The position numbers and the translations under genes were made by a program. A model generated the notes under the pieces. It was not told the origin of the DNA. It saw only the letters and a list, made by a program, of their open reading frames with translations, and ran no database searches. A DNA stretch of 64,000 bases. Source: Clostridiales bacterium. GTDB lineage: Bacteria > Bacillota > Clostridia > Oscillospirales > Oscillospiraceae. Where the stretch lies: positions 1-64,000 of the forward strand of contig JAAYBD010000042.1 of the NCBI GenBank assembly GCA_012719035.1, written 5' to 3'. Below, one piece after another: positions 28,733 to 38,610 of the stretch; position 1 is the first letter of the stretch; each line of letters starts with the position of its first letter.

Positions 28733-30859
28733 ATGGGGGAAAAGATAATGGAAAAGTTTGGCCGTGCGGTTGTGAAGTATCGGGTCCTGATACTTGTGGT
28801 CGCTGTGCTCCTCATGATACCATCGGTTTTTGGTATGCAGAGAACCAGAATAAACTACGATATGCTGGACTATCTGCCGGAGGATATGGATACGGTCATC
28901 GGACAGAATATCCTGCTTGATGAGTTTGGAAAAGGAGCGTTTTCATTCGTAATAGTCGAGGGAATGGACTGCGCAGAGGTTAGCTCACTGAAATCACGCA
29001 TAGAACAAGTCGATCATGTTTCACAGGTCGTTTGGTATGACGATATTTTTAGTCCTGATGTCCCTATGGAAATGCTTCCCGAGAAATATTATGAAGCTTT
29101 CAACTCGGGCGATGCAAAACTTTTGGCGGTATTCTTCGATACATCTACATCTGATGACGAAACAATGCAGGCGGTTTCGGACATACGCAGCGTCGCAGGA
29201 AAACAGTGTTATGTTTCAGGACTGTCGGCTCTGGTAACAGACCTTAAAGCGCTTTGCGAACGTGAAGAACCGATTTATGTGGGCATTGCGGTTACCTGCG
29301 CCCTTGTGGCAATGATAATCCTTTTGGATTCATGGCTTTCACCTTTTATTTTCCTTATGAGCATCGGAATGTCCATACTGCTGAATATGGGCACAAATTA
29401 CTTCTTAGGCGAAATATCATACATAACCAAAGCGCTTGCCGCAGTTCTTCAGCTTGCCGTTACAATGGACTATTCCATATTCTTGTGGCACAGCTATTAT
29501 GATAAAAAAACAGCCCGTATGGATAGGCTGGAGGCGATGAGTCAAGCGGTTGCAGACACCGTCGTCGCTGTAATTGGCAGCTCTGCAACTACGATTGCCG
29601 GTTTTGCCGCCCTATGCTTCATGAGTTATACGATGGGCAGGGACCTTGGAATAGTCATGGCGAAAGGCGTACTTCTTGGGGTTGTAGGAAGCATAACGAC
29701 TTTGCCGGCACTTATTCTTCTTTTCGATAAGCCACTTGAGAAAACAAGACATAAATCAATAATCCCGAACATGGACGGGTTTGCAAAATTCATCGTCAAA
29801 TATCACTTAGTCTTTCTCATAATTTTTGTTATTGTTGCGATTCCGGCAACAATAGGATACACGAACATTCCTGTTTATTATGACTTCACCAACATACTTA
29901 CAGGCGATGATATTTCAAGTATCTCAGAGGACGATGTACAGTTTTTGATTGCAAACACGAAGCTTGAAGAGGATTTTGATATTTGCTCTACACACATGAT
30001 TTTGATGGATGCCAATGTCCCTGCAAAGGACGTTAAAAAAATGTGTAAAGAGATAGATGCCGTTGATGGGGTCAAGTATACGCTCGGTCTTAACTCCCTG
30101 ATCGGAAGCACGATTCCTCAGGAAATGGTGCCCGACTCAATAGGTGATGCGCTTAGAAGTGACAAATATCAGCTTCTGCTTATAAATTCATCGTACAAAG
30201 TCTCTGCTGATGAATGCAACGAACAGATAGAAAAAATATCTTCCATACTGAAAAGCTATGATAAAAATGGAATGCTTATCGGTGAAGCGCCATGTACTAA
30301 GGATTTGATAGAGGTCACAGACAAAGACTTCAGTGTCGTTAACACTATATCGCTGGCGGCGATATTCATTATAATTGCACTTACGCTGAAGAGCATATCG
30401 CTTCCCGTAATACTTGTTGCCGTCATCGAATTTGCAATTTTTATAAATCTCGGCATACCTTACTTCGTTGATTACTCGATGCCGTTTATCGCACCGATAT
30501 GCATAAGTACGATACAGCTTGGCGCAACAGTCGATTATGCAATACTTATGACTACACGCTACAAGAAGGAACGTATTGAAGGCAGTCCCAAGAATACAGC
30601 GATAACAAATGCGCTTTCCTTCTCTATACCGTCGATACTGGTCAGCGCGCTCGGCTTCTTTGCCGCTACCTTCAGCGTGGGAGCATATTCTGATGTCAGC
30701 TTGATAAGCTCTATGTGCAATCTCATTTCAAGAGGAGCAATTGCAAGTATGTTTTCAGTTATCATTGTTCTCCCGTCATTCCTTGTTCTGCTTGACAAGG
30801 TCGTATGTAAATCTACGGCAGGTATGAAGTCTGTCGATAAAATAACGGAGGGTATATAA
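28733..30859 (+). CDS. MMPL/RND-superfamily membrane transporter
   Basis: 708 aa with two RND-like halves: repeated multi-TM blocks (LAAVLQLAVTMDYSIFLWHSYYDKK; ISTIQLGATVDYAILMTTRYKKER). Confidence 0.9.
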   Translation: MGEKIMEKFGRAVVKYRVLILVVAVLLMIPSVFGMQRTRINYDMLDYLPEDMDTVIGQNILLDEFGKGAFSFVIVEGMDCAEVSSLKSRIEQVDHVSQVVWYDDIFSPDVPMEMLPEKYYEAFNSGDAKLLAVFFDTSTSDDETMQAVSDIRSVAGKQCYVSGLSALVTDLKALCEREEPIYVGIAVTCALVAMIILLDSWLSPFIFLMSIGMSILLNMGTNYFLGEISYITKALAAVLQLAVTMDYSIFLWHSYYDKKTARMDRLEAMSQAVADTVVAVIGSSATTIAGFAALCFMSYTMGRDLGIVMAKGVLLGVVGSITTLPALILLFDKPLEKTRHKSIIPNMDGFAKFIVKYHLVFLIIFVIVAIPATIGYTNIPVYYDFTNILTGDDISSISEDDVQFLIANTKLEEDFDICSTHMILMDANVPAKDVKKMCKEIDAVDGVKYTLGLNSLIGSTIPQEMVPDSIGDALRSDKYQLLLINSSYKVSADECNEQIEKISSILKSYDKNGMLIGEAPCTKDLIEVTDKDFSVVNTISLAAIFIIIALTLKSISLPVILVAVIEFAIFINLGIPYFVDYSMPFIAPICISTIQLGATVDYAILMTTRYKKERIEGSPKNTAITNALSFSIPSILVSALGFFAATFSVGAYSDVSLISSMCNLISRGAIASMFSVIIVLPSFLVLLDKVVCKSTAGMKSVDKITEGI

Positions 30860-30860
30860 A

Positions 30861-32804
30861 ATGAAGCTTTTTACAAATAAAATAACAAAAACAGTTTCAA
30901 TAGTGCTTTCTGCGTGCCTTGTGTGCGGGATAGCGGGCGGCGTTGCACTTTCTGCCGGCGGCGAAATCGAAAAAACCTGCGGAGATGCGCTTAAAGCGGC
31001 GAATGAAGCAAATGCCGCGGCAGACAATGCTGTACGGACGCTTGGGGGAGATTCGGCTCAAAACCCGGTACATAAGAACGAGACGGTATATGTGATGGCA
31101 AATGCGCAGGGCGGAGTTCAGAAAGTAATAGTCAGCAGCGAACTGAAAAACAGCTCTGGCGCGAAAGAACTTGTAGATAACTCATGCCTTAAAGACATTA
31201 AAAATGTAAAGGGAATGGAAAACTATAATAAGAACTCCGACGGTACTATAACGTGGGATGCCGAGGGAAATGATATTTATTATCAGGGTACGACGGATAA
31301 AACTCTGCCCGTTAAGGTTTCGGTTCGTTATATGCTTGACGGAAGAGAAATCAGTGCTGACGAAATTGCCGGAAAGAGCGGCGATGTAACGATAAGGTTC
31401 GATTATAGCGTCGATAAAAGCGTGGTTTCAGGCTCGGAAGATACTGCGGTGCCGTTTCTTGCTATGACCGGAATGGTGCTTGACAACGATATCTTCTCCG
31501 ATATCGAAGCATCGAACGGCAAAATCATAAATGACGGGGATCGCAATGTGGTAATTGGATTTGCGCTTCCGGGTATAAGGGAAACCCTTGATTTAAGCAA
31601 GGACAAAGAGGCGGACATTCCCGATTATTTTGAGGTTAAAGCCCGCGCGGAGAATTTTGCACTTGAATCTACGATGACCTTTGCATCATGCGACTTTGTC
31701 AATGAAGTGGATACGGCGAAAATAGAAAGCGCTGATGACCTTACGGATGCTCTTGATAAGGTTTCATCTTCTGTAACACAGCTTCTCGACGGCTCATCCG
31801 CCCTGTATGACGGACTTAGCACTCTTCTTGAAAAGTCCGGGGAAATGACAAGCGGGATTGAAACCCTGTACAGCGGTGCGACAGAGCTTTCAACAGGACT
31901 GTCAACTTTGAATTCAAACAGTGCGTCGCTTAAATCGGGTGCATATCAGGTGTTCTCAACACTGACTTCAACGGCACAGACGCAGCTTAATGCCGCACTT
32001 ACAGAAAACGGCTATAATGCGGTTACTCTGACTCCGGAGAACTATGCCTCAGTACTCGGCGGTCTTCTTGACAGCTTTTCAGGAGGCGCATATACACAGG
32101 CAAAAGCCGCGGTGGAGGCTAAGGTAAGACCTGCGGTTGAGGCTGCGGTGCGCGAACAGGTTACTGCGGGTGTTAAGGAAACCGTTAAGGCATCCATGAT
32201 AGAAAAGGGGTATACGGCGGAACAGGCGGAAATGTACCTCCAAGGCAGCGAGGGCGCTGCGCTTGTAAACCAATATACCGCTGAAAAAATGGCGTCCGAT
32301 GAGATAAAAGGAACAATCGAATCCAATATCGAAAAAAAGCTGGCATCGGACGAGATACAGTCACAGATTACCGCAGCTGTCAGCAACGGTCTTGAGGGCA
32401 ACGCATCATATGCCGCAATCAAATCGCTGAAGGCTTCACTTGATAATTACGCCGCATTCTATAGCGGATTGAATGCATATACATCGGGAGTTTCCTCAGC
32501 AGCAGCAGGCGCGGCAAAGGTTTCGGGCGGAATAGGACAGCTGAAAGCGGGAGGCACAAATCTTGTAAGCGGCGTAACACAGCTTCGCGACGGTGCAATG
32601 AAACTCTCCAACGGTATGCGCGAGTTTTCAAATCAGCTCAGCTCTAAGCTCGACAATCTCTCAGATTCCGAACTTTCAGAGCTTATACCGAAAATCGGTT
32701 CCATGATAGATGCTGCAAAGAGCTATAATAACTACTCCGGCATTGCAGACGGAGCAGAAGGCAGTGTTAAATTTATTATTAAGACTGCTTCAATCGGAGA
32801 CTAA
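30861..32804 (+). CDS. Exported/membrane-anchored heptad-repeat protein (YhgE/Pip-like), partner of MMPL transporter
   Basis: N-terminal signal/TM, long helical repeats of LxxG type (LLDGSSALYDGLSTLLEKSGEMTSGIETLYSGATELSTGLSTLNS...IGQLKAGGTNLVSGVTQLRDGAMKLSNGMREF); translationally close to the MMPL gene. Confidence 0.75.
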   Translation: MKLFTNKITKTVSIVLSACLVCGIAGGVALSAGGEIEKTCGDALKAANEANAAADNAVRTLGGDSAQNPVHKNETVYVMANAQGGVQKVIVSSELKNSSGAKELVDNSCLKDIKNVKGMENYNKNSDGTITWDAEGNDIYYQGTTDKTLPVKVSVRYMLDGREISADEIAGKSGDVTIRFDYSVDKSVVSGSEDTAVPFLAMTGMVLDNDIFSDIEASNGKIINDGDRNVVIGFALPGIRETLDLSKDKEADIPDYFEVKARAENFALESTMTFASCDFVNEVDTAKIESADDLTDALDKVSSSVTQLLDGSSALYDGLSTLLEKSGEMTSGIETLYSGATELSTGLSTLNSNSASLKSGAYQVFSTLTSTAQTQLNAALTENGYNAVTLTPENYASVLGGLLDSFSGGAYTQAKAAVEAKVRPAVEAAVREQVTAGVKETVKASMIEKGYTAEQAEMYLQGSEGAALVNQYTAEKMASDEIKGTIESNIEKKLASDEIQSQITAAVSNGLEGNASYAAIKSLKASLDNYAAFYSGLNAYTSGVSSAAAGAAKVSGGIGQLKAGGTNLVSGVTQLRDGAMKLSNGMREFSNQLSSKLDNLSDSELSELIPKIGSMIDAAKSYNNYSGIADGAEGSVKFIIKTASIGD

Positions 32805-32860
32805 GCTGCAATCTCTGCTTCGATTGCGGTTTAATCTATACATTTCCAATTCTCCCAAAG

Positions 32861-32897
32861 AAAGACCGCGGGGTTATCTCCGCGGTCTTTCGCTTTT
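32861..32897 (+). terminator. Rho-independent terminator
   Basis: AAAGACCGCGG-ggttatct-CCGCGGTCTTT then cgcttttt. Confidence 0.85.
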
Positions 32898-32958
32898 TAT
32901 TTACAGCTATTTAGAAAAATCGGTACGGCACTAAAATTTATAGTCGCGCCCTTCAACA

Positions 32959-34692
32959 TTAGAGTGTTGCGGCCTTATACAAGGAGGCGTATATTCCGTC
33001 ATTCTGCAAAAGCTCGCTGTGGGTGCCTTCCTCCGCTATGCCGCTTTGCGTAAGGACAAGAATCCGCTTTGCGTTATGGATAGTTGAAAGCCTGTGTGCG
33101 ATTACAAAAGTTGTGCGGTTTTTCGCAAGCTTTTCAAGTGATTCCTGAACCACACGCTCGCTTTCGTTGTCGAGAGCACTTGTTGCCTCGTCAAAAATCA
33201 GTATGGGCGGATTTTTAAGAAATACCCTTGCGATGGAAAGGCGCTGCTTCTGTCCGCCGGAGAGCTTCAGTCCGCGCTGACCGATGTTTGTGTCATAGCC
33301 TTGAGGCAGAGCCATGATAAATTCGTGGGCATCGGCTTTTTTAGCGGCTTCGACGACCTCTTCGTCCGTAGCTTCCGGACGTCCATACCGGATATTGTCC
33401 ATGACTGTATCCGCAAAAAGATAGACATCCTGCTGGACAATTCCTATTTGGTCGCGAAGGCTCTTGAGCGTGAGACTGCGGATATCCTTGCCGTCTATCG
33501 ATATGCTTCCGTCTGTCACCTCATAAAACCGCGGGATAAGACTGCACAGTGTGGTTTTTCCGACGCCGGACGAACCGACAAGTGCAACGTAATCCCCTGC
33601 CGGAACGGAGAGATTCAGGTGCTCGAAAACCGCACCGCCCTCATCATAGCAGAACGAAACATCATCGAATTGGATGTCGCCCCTGACATTGCGAAGCTCC
33701 TGCGCATCGGGGGCATCCTCTATATCCGGCTCTATGTTCATCATTTCGGTGAAACGTTCATAGCCTGACATGCCGTTTTGGAATTGCTCTGTAATAAACA
33801 CGAGCTTTCTGATCGGCTCTGTGAAGTTGTTTATATAGAGTAAAAATACGAGCAGGTCGGATAAATCTACAAGCTTTACGATGGACATTGCTGTGCCCGC
33901 GCCCGCAACGGCGATGGTGATGAAAGTCGTCATGGCGTTAAGTATGGTGTAATAGGTTGCCATAAAGCGATAACTTCTCTTTTTGCTCTGAACAAAGCGG
34001 CTGTTGCCGGCTTTGAATTTCTCAATTTCCACTTCCTCGTTGGCAAAGGATTTTACGACCCTTATACCCGAAAGGCTGTCTTCCATGGTAGCGTTTATTT
34101 CGCCTATTCTTGCCCTGTTCGCCACGAATGCCGATTTCATTTTTTTGTTGAGCTTTATTGCAAACCAAATCATAAACGGTATCGGTACAAAGGCTATAAG
34201 AGCCAGACGCCAGTTGATGGCAAGAAGCACAGACAGGGAACCTATAAGCTTGATGGAGGATATCACGATTTCCTCGGGACCGTGATGTAGAAGTTCGCTT
34301 ATTTCAAAAAGGTCGTTGGTGACGCGGGACATAAGCTGACCGACCTTTTGGTTGTCGAAAAAGCTGAAAGACAGCTTCTGATAGTGCATAAAAATCTGAT
34401 TTCTCATTTGATATTCGATTTTCGCACCCATAATATGCCCGTAGTAAGCTATGAAATAGTTGCAGTACATTTCTACAAGGAGCAAAAATAGCAGGAGCCC
34501 GACGATGATAAGTATAGTGCGGAGTGCCTCCGCACTTTCCCAATGCACAACGTCGTTTGAGAGATAGCGGATAAAAAGTGGTATCAGGATAGAAATTACG
34601 GCGCCAAGAACTGCAAAAAACATATCGGCGCTAAAAAGCTTTATATGTGGCTTGTAGTAGGAGACAAGCTTTTTAAATTTCGACTGCTGCAT
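32959..34692 (-). CDS. ABC exporter, fused permease/ATP-binding protein
   Basis: MQQSKFKKLVSYYKPHIKLF; Walker A GSSGVGKTTLC, signature LSGGQKQRLSIARV, Walker B ILIFDEATSALD. Confidence 0.95.
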   Translation of the reverse strand: MQQSKFKKLVSYYKPHIKLFSADMFFAVLGAVISILIPLFIRYLSNDVVHWESAEALRTILIIVGLLLFLLLVEMYCNYFIAYYGHIMGAKIEYQMRNQIFMHYQKLSFSFFDNQKVGQLMSRVTNDLFEISELLHHGPEEIVISSIKLIGSLSVLLAINWRLALIAFVPIPFMIWFAIKLNKKMKSAFVANRARIGEINATMEDSLSGIRVVKSFANEEVEIEKFKAGNSRFVQSKKRSYRFMATYYTILNAMTTFITIAVAGAGTAMSIVKLVDLSDLLVFLLYINNFTEPIRKLVFITEQFQNGMSGYERFTEMMNIEPDIEDAPDAQELRNVRGDIQFDDVSFCYDEGGAVFEHLNLSVPAGDYVALVGSSGVGKTTLCSLIPRFYEVTDGSISIDGKDIRSLTLKSLRDQIGIVQQDVYLFADTVMDNIRYGRPEATDEEVVEAAKKADAHEFIMALPQGYDTNIGQRGLKLSGGQKQRLSIARVFLKNPPILIFDEATSALDNESERVVQESLEKLAKNRTTFVIAHRLSTIHNAKRILVLTQSGIAEEGTHSELLQNDGIYASLYKAATL

Positions 34693-34869
34693 TTTGACCT
34701 CCATGTTTTATTTTTTAGAAATCCCAATCAGATTAATGTGGATTTCGCAATATTTTATATCATTAAACGAAAATGTCAAGCCCGGGGACCGGTGGCAAAG
34801 GGCAGTATATAATTTATAATGAACGTAGATGCCCGTATGTATCTATTGTTTGCGGAGGACGAGTTTGCG

Positions 34870-34903
34870 GCAGCAGGTACAATTAAGCAGCAGGTACAAT
34901 TAA
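34870..34903. repeat. Tandem 17-bp perfect direct duplication
   Basis: GCAGCAGGTACAATTAA at 34870-34886 and again at 34887-34903. Confidence 0.9.
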
Positions 34904-35069
34904 ATAGAAAACCGCAGGGATAAAACTATGCCTATAAGGAAAAATGGGGACCCATTAAAGGGATAAAAAATAAAATGGAAAAAATTATTTAATTTTATGC
35001 AATAAAAACCTGCCTTGCCGCGTTAATGTAGTGACTGTATTGTCAATACTAAATTTAAGGAGAGTTTCA

Positions 35070-35390
35070 ATGAACAAAAAAATCGGGAAAATCATAGCGG
35101 TATCCACACTTGCCCTCGCAATCACATCCACCTGCACTGCGGCACCAATGGCCTTGGGATTCGGCAGTAAGCTTGCAGCTAAAAGCGCCGCAAAAGACTA
35201 TGCACAGAACATCGAGGACCTTGTTGAGGCAACAGGAGACGCATATGAAGAAAATGCGGAGTCATATCCCGACAATGCCAAGAACAACCCCAACGCTCCG
35301 TTTGAATACGTTGATACTTCTGTAGAGCTTGGAAACAACTTCCTCTCAGGAATATTCGGTTTGACTCGAAATTACGTTAACGGGAAATAA
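35070..35390 (+). CDS. Small secreted protein of unknown function
   Basis: 106 aa with good signal peptide (MNKKIGKIIAVSTLALAITSTCTAAPMA), RBS aaggaga, own terminator downstream; no family recognised. Confidence 0.7.
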   Translation: MNKKIGKIIAVSTLALAITSTCTAAPMALGFGSKLAAKSAAKDYAQNIEDLVEATGDAYEENAESYPDNAKNNPNAPFEYVDTSVELGNNFLSGIFGLTRNYVNGK

Positions 35391-35475
35391 ACTCCCATAA
35401 GAGATATTGGGAAAGTTAAGAGTGTCATTTGAAATCTTAATAATAGAAAATCCTTAGAAAATTCCTTCCAAAAAT

Positions 35476-35520
35476 AATCCGAACCCTATGCCGGCAGGCA
35501 TGGGGTTCGGATTTTGTTTG
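35476..35520 (+). terminator. Rho-independent terminator after small secreted protein gene
   Basis: AATCCGAACCC-t-ATGCC-ggca-GGCAT-g-GGGTTCGGATT then TTGTTTG. Confidence 0.85.
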
Positions 35521-35641
35521 TCTGGGAAAAGCTTTTAAATTTGCTTTTTGAAAAACCTTGACATTAAAATTTTATTGTGCCAAACTTATCGCAAAGGCTT
35601 ACGCTGCTTGGAGCTGATTGGCAAAGAAAGGTCGTTGCTCT

Positions 35642-36280
35642 ATGGAAAAACTGGATTATAAAAAGGCGTTTAAAGAGCTGTACAGCCCGAAAACCATACC
35701 TTCGGCAATTGAGGTGCCGGAGATGAAGTTTATCCAAGTTGACGGCAGAGGAGATCCGAATGAACCTGACGGTGATTATCAGAAAGCCATAGAACTTTTA
35801 TACGCGCTGACTTTTACTATAAAAATGTCACCTAAGAGCGGTGTCGCTCTTGACGGCTATTTTGAATATGTTGTCCCGCCTTTAGAGGGTTTGTGGTGGC
35901 TTGCGGATGATTCCGAACCGGATTTTGCAGATAAAAGCAAGTATTTCTGGACTTCTATGATACGCCAGCCGGAATTTGTTACGGATGAGATTTTTGAATA
36001 CGCTGTCCAAACAATTCGCGCGAAAAAACCGCATATCGATGTTTCAAAAGCAAGATTTGTGACCTTTACCGAGGGGCTTTGCGTTCAGTGTATGCATATC
36101 GGAAGTTATGATGACGAGCCTGCTACGATTGCTCAAATGAAAGATTATATGGAAAAAAACGGCTTTGCCTCCGACCTGTCCGCCGCAAGGCGGCACCACG
36201 AAATATATCTAAGTGATCCCCGCCGAGTAGAAGCTTCAAGAAGAAAAACCGTGCTGCGTTATCCTGTGAAAAAATTATAG
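35642..36280 (+). CDS. GyrI-like small-molecule-binding domain protein
   Basis: IEVPEMKFIQVDGRGDPNEPDGDYQKAIELLYALTFTIKM and PPLEGLWW are characteristic of this family. Confidence 0.8.
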   Translation: MEKLDYKKAFKELYSPKTIPSAIEVPEMKFIQVDGRGDPNEPDGDYQKAIELLYALTFTIKMSPKSGVALDGYFEYVVPPLEGLWWLADDSEPDFADKSKYFWTSMIRQPEFVTDEIFEYAVQTIRAKKPHIDVSKARFVTFTEGLCVQCMHIGSYDDEPATIAQMKDYMEKNGFASDLSAARRHHEIYLSDPRRVEASRRKTVLRYPVKKL

Positions 36281-36381
36281 ACTGCGCTAAAAATTTAAAG
36301 AGCCGTATGCAATGCAGCCATACTTAAAAAAGGAAGACACAGCTATAAAGCAACCCGCTTATGCGAAGAAGGAGAAAATTA

Positions 36382-36927
36382 ATGTCCATTAAACTTGAAA
36401 CCCCGAGGCTTATCCTTCGCCCTATTGAGCAGAGCGATGATAAGGCTATTTATGAGTACGCAAAAAACCCGAATGTGGGACCGGATGCAGGTTGGAAGCC
36501 GCACGAAAGCATCGAGGAAACACGCGAAATAATGAATACGGTTTTCTTTAAAAAAGAAAACACTTTCGGAATCGTTATAAAGGAATCCGGCAAGTTTATC
36601 GGCTCCATAGGTTTAGATAAAGAGCCAAAGCGCGAAAACGACAAGGCTCTGATGCTGGGTTATGCGATCGGGGAGGACTATTGGGGGTGCGGATATACCT
36701 CGGAGGCCGCTCTTGCCCTTATAGAATACGGCTTTAAAACGCTCGGAATGGAACTTATTTCAGCATACTGCTATCCTTTTAATGAGCGCTCAAAGAGCGT
36801 GATAAAGAAGCTGGGATTCAAATATGAAGGAAAACTGTCCATGTGCCAGAAACGTTTTGATGGGCTTGTGCTGGATGAAGAATGTTATGCGCTTAGTGCG
36901 GAGGATTACTTTAGACCGCGGAACTGA
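36382..36927 (+). CDS. GNAT family N-acetyltransferase (RimJ/RimL-like)
   Basis: LETPRLILRPIEQSDDKAIYEYAKNPNVGP...GYAIGEDYWGCGYTSEAALALIEYGF...NERSKSVIKKLGFKYEG. Confidence 0.93.
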   Translation: MSIKLETPRLILRPIEQSDDKAIYEYAKNPNVGPDAGWKPHESIEETREIMNTVFFKKENTFGIVIKESGKFIGSIGLDKEPKRENDKALMLGYAIGEDYWGCGYTSEAALALIEYGFKTLGMELISAYCYPFNERSKSVIKKLGFKYEGKLSMCQKRFDGLVLDEECYALSAEDYFRPRN

Positions 36928-37035
36928 GGATTTTGCGGAACTATAAAAATATAACCGAAAGGACTTTTCCGCCTGTGTACGGGATAGGAAGATATTAAAG
37001 CTATATAGATAGCTGTATTAGAAATGGGAGTTTAA

Positions 37036-38331
37036 ATGAATAATACCAACTGGAAGAAAAATGTGATATTATTTCTTGTCAGTCAGGCGATTACGCTCTT
37101 CGGCTCGTCGATTGTACAGTTTGCCATTGTTTGGTACGTTACTAAGCAGACACAATCAGGCGTTATGATGATGCTTATGATCCTTTGCAGCTTTTTGCCG
37201 CAGATACTCGTTTCGCTTTTTGCGGGAGTATGGGCGGACAGGTACAGCCGAAAACTGATGATTGCTTTAGCCGATGGCTGCATTGCAGTGGCTACCCTTG
37301 TGCTTGCCTTCATTATAATGAGAAGCGACGACTTTATTTGGGCGCTGCTTATAATATCGGCGATCCGCTCAGTCGGAGCCGGTATACAGATGCCGGCTGT
37401 GAATGCGGCGATACCGCAGATAGTTCCGCAGGAAAAGCTGATGAAGATAAGCGGCATAAACAGCAGCATGCAGTCGATAATAAACCTTGTCACGCCCGCA
37501 GTAGCCGCCGCAGTGCTTAAATGGGGCGCCTTTGAGCATATCATGTTTATTGATGTGCTGACAGCGGCGATAGGAATTTCTGTTTTGACGATATTCGTGC
37601 CTATTCCGAGGCTTGAAAAGACGGAAAAGCTTGAAAAAACTGGATACTTCGATGACCTGAAGGCGGGAGTCAGCTACACCATGAGCGATAGCTTTTTGCG
37701 AAAAGTGCTTGTTATAAGCGGAGTGTTCTGCTTCCTTATCGTTCCTGCGGCGTTTCTGAATGTTCTTATGGTCACACGTATATTTGGCGCTGATTTTGCA
37801 GTTGACGATTATACGTATCTGACCTTGAATGAGATGGCGTTCTTTATCGGTGCTTTGTTAGGAGGTCTTGCCATCGGGGCATGGGGCGGTTTCCCAAACC
37901 GGCTGAAAACGCTTGGCTACGGCGGTCTGGTGTTTGGAATTACAACGATAGCAATCGGCGTTGTCGATGTTTTCTGGGTATACCTTGTGATCATGCTTAT
38001 TACGGGTTTTGCAATGCCTTTCAATAATGTTCCGTTTATGGTGCTTTTACAGGAAAAGGTAGACCCCGACAAGCAAGGAAGGGTATTTTCGCTCATGCAG
38101 ATTATTAGTTCTTTCGTTATGCTGCTCGGAATCAGTGTTTTCGGTCCGCTTGCAGATGTCATGCCTATTCAGTGGCTTATGATAGGCTCCGGAATAGGAC
38201 TTATATTGATGACGATTGCAGTATTTAGCTGGAAGAGTTTTTACCGCGAAGGGGTTATGGTGAAACCAAGTCCTGAGAACGTTGGTGATGACTCCGCTCT
38301 CCGCGAACCCGGCGATTTTGGCAACCTATAA
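37036..38331 (+). CDS. MFS transporter (MefA-like multidrug/macrolide type)
   Basis: 12-TM-type ORF; SQAITLFGSSIVQFAIVWYVT...LFAGVWADRYSRKLMIALADG. Confidence 0.92.
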   Translation: MNNTNWKKNVILFLVSQAITLFGSSIVQFAIVWYVTKQTQSGVMMMLMILCSFLPQILVSLFAGVWADRYSRKLMIALADGCIAVATLVLAFIIMRSDDFIWALLIISAIRSVGAGIQMPAVNAAIPQIVPQEKLMKISGINSSMQSIINLVTPAVAAAVLKWGAFEHIMFIDVLTAAIGISVLTIFVPIPRLEKTEKLEKTGYFDDLKAGVSYTMSDSFLRKVLVISGVFCFLIVPAAFLNVLMVTRIFGADFAVDDYTYLTLNEMAFFIGALLGGLAIGAWGGFPNRLKTLGYGGLVFGITTIAIGVVDVFWVYLVIMLITGFAMPFNNVPFMVLLQEKVDPDKQGRVFSLMQIISSFVMLLGISVFGPLADVMPIQWLMIGSGIGLILMTIAVFSWKSFYREGVMVKPSPENVGDDSALREPGDFGNL

Positions 38332-38337
38332 AAATAT

Positions 38338-38369
38338 AAAGACCTTGCAGTGTACACTGCAAGGTCTTT
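38338..38369. repeat. 32-bp perfect palindrome, possible bidirectional terminator
   Basis: AAAGACCTTGCAGTGTACACTGCAAGGTCTTT is self-complementary over all 32 bp. Confidence 0.8.
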
Positions 38370-38610
38370 ATGCTTATGCAGAACAGTTTTTTATGGAAAG
38401 AGGGCGATTATTTCTAAAAAAACTCTCCTTGTGTGATGAAGTTACGGAAAAAGCCGATATGAAAATATAGACTAAAAATATAAATACTTTGGTATCTATA
38501 GAGACAGTGCTTCGGATATAGGAACTTCTTGAAGCTGTACGGTCAAAAAACGATAGGTTTTTATAAACCGAGTTGCCATAATATTAACGAATTATCGGGA
38601 GGGAAACATT

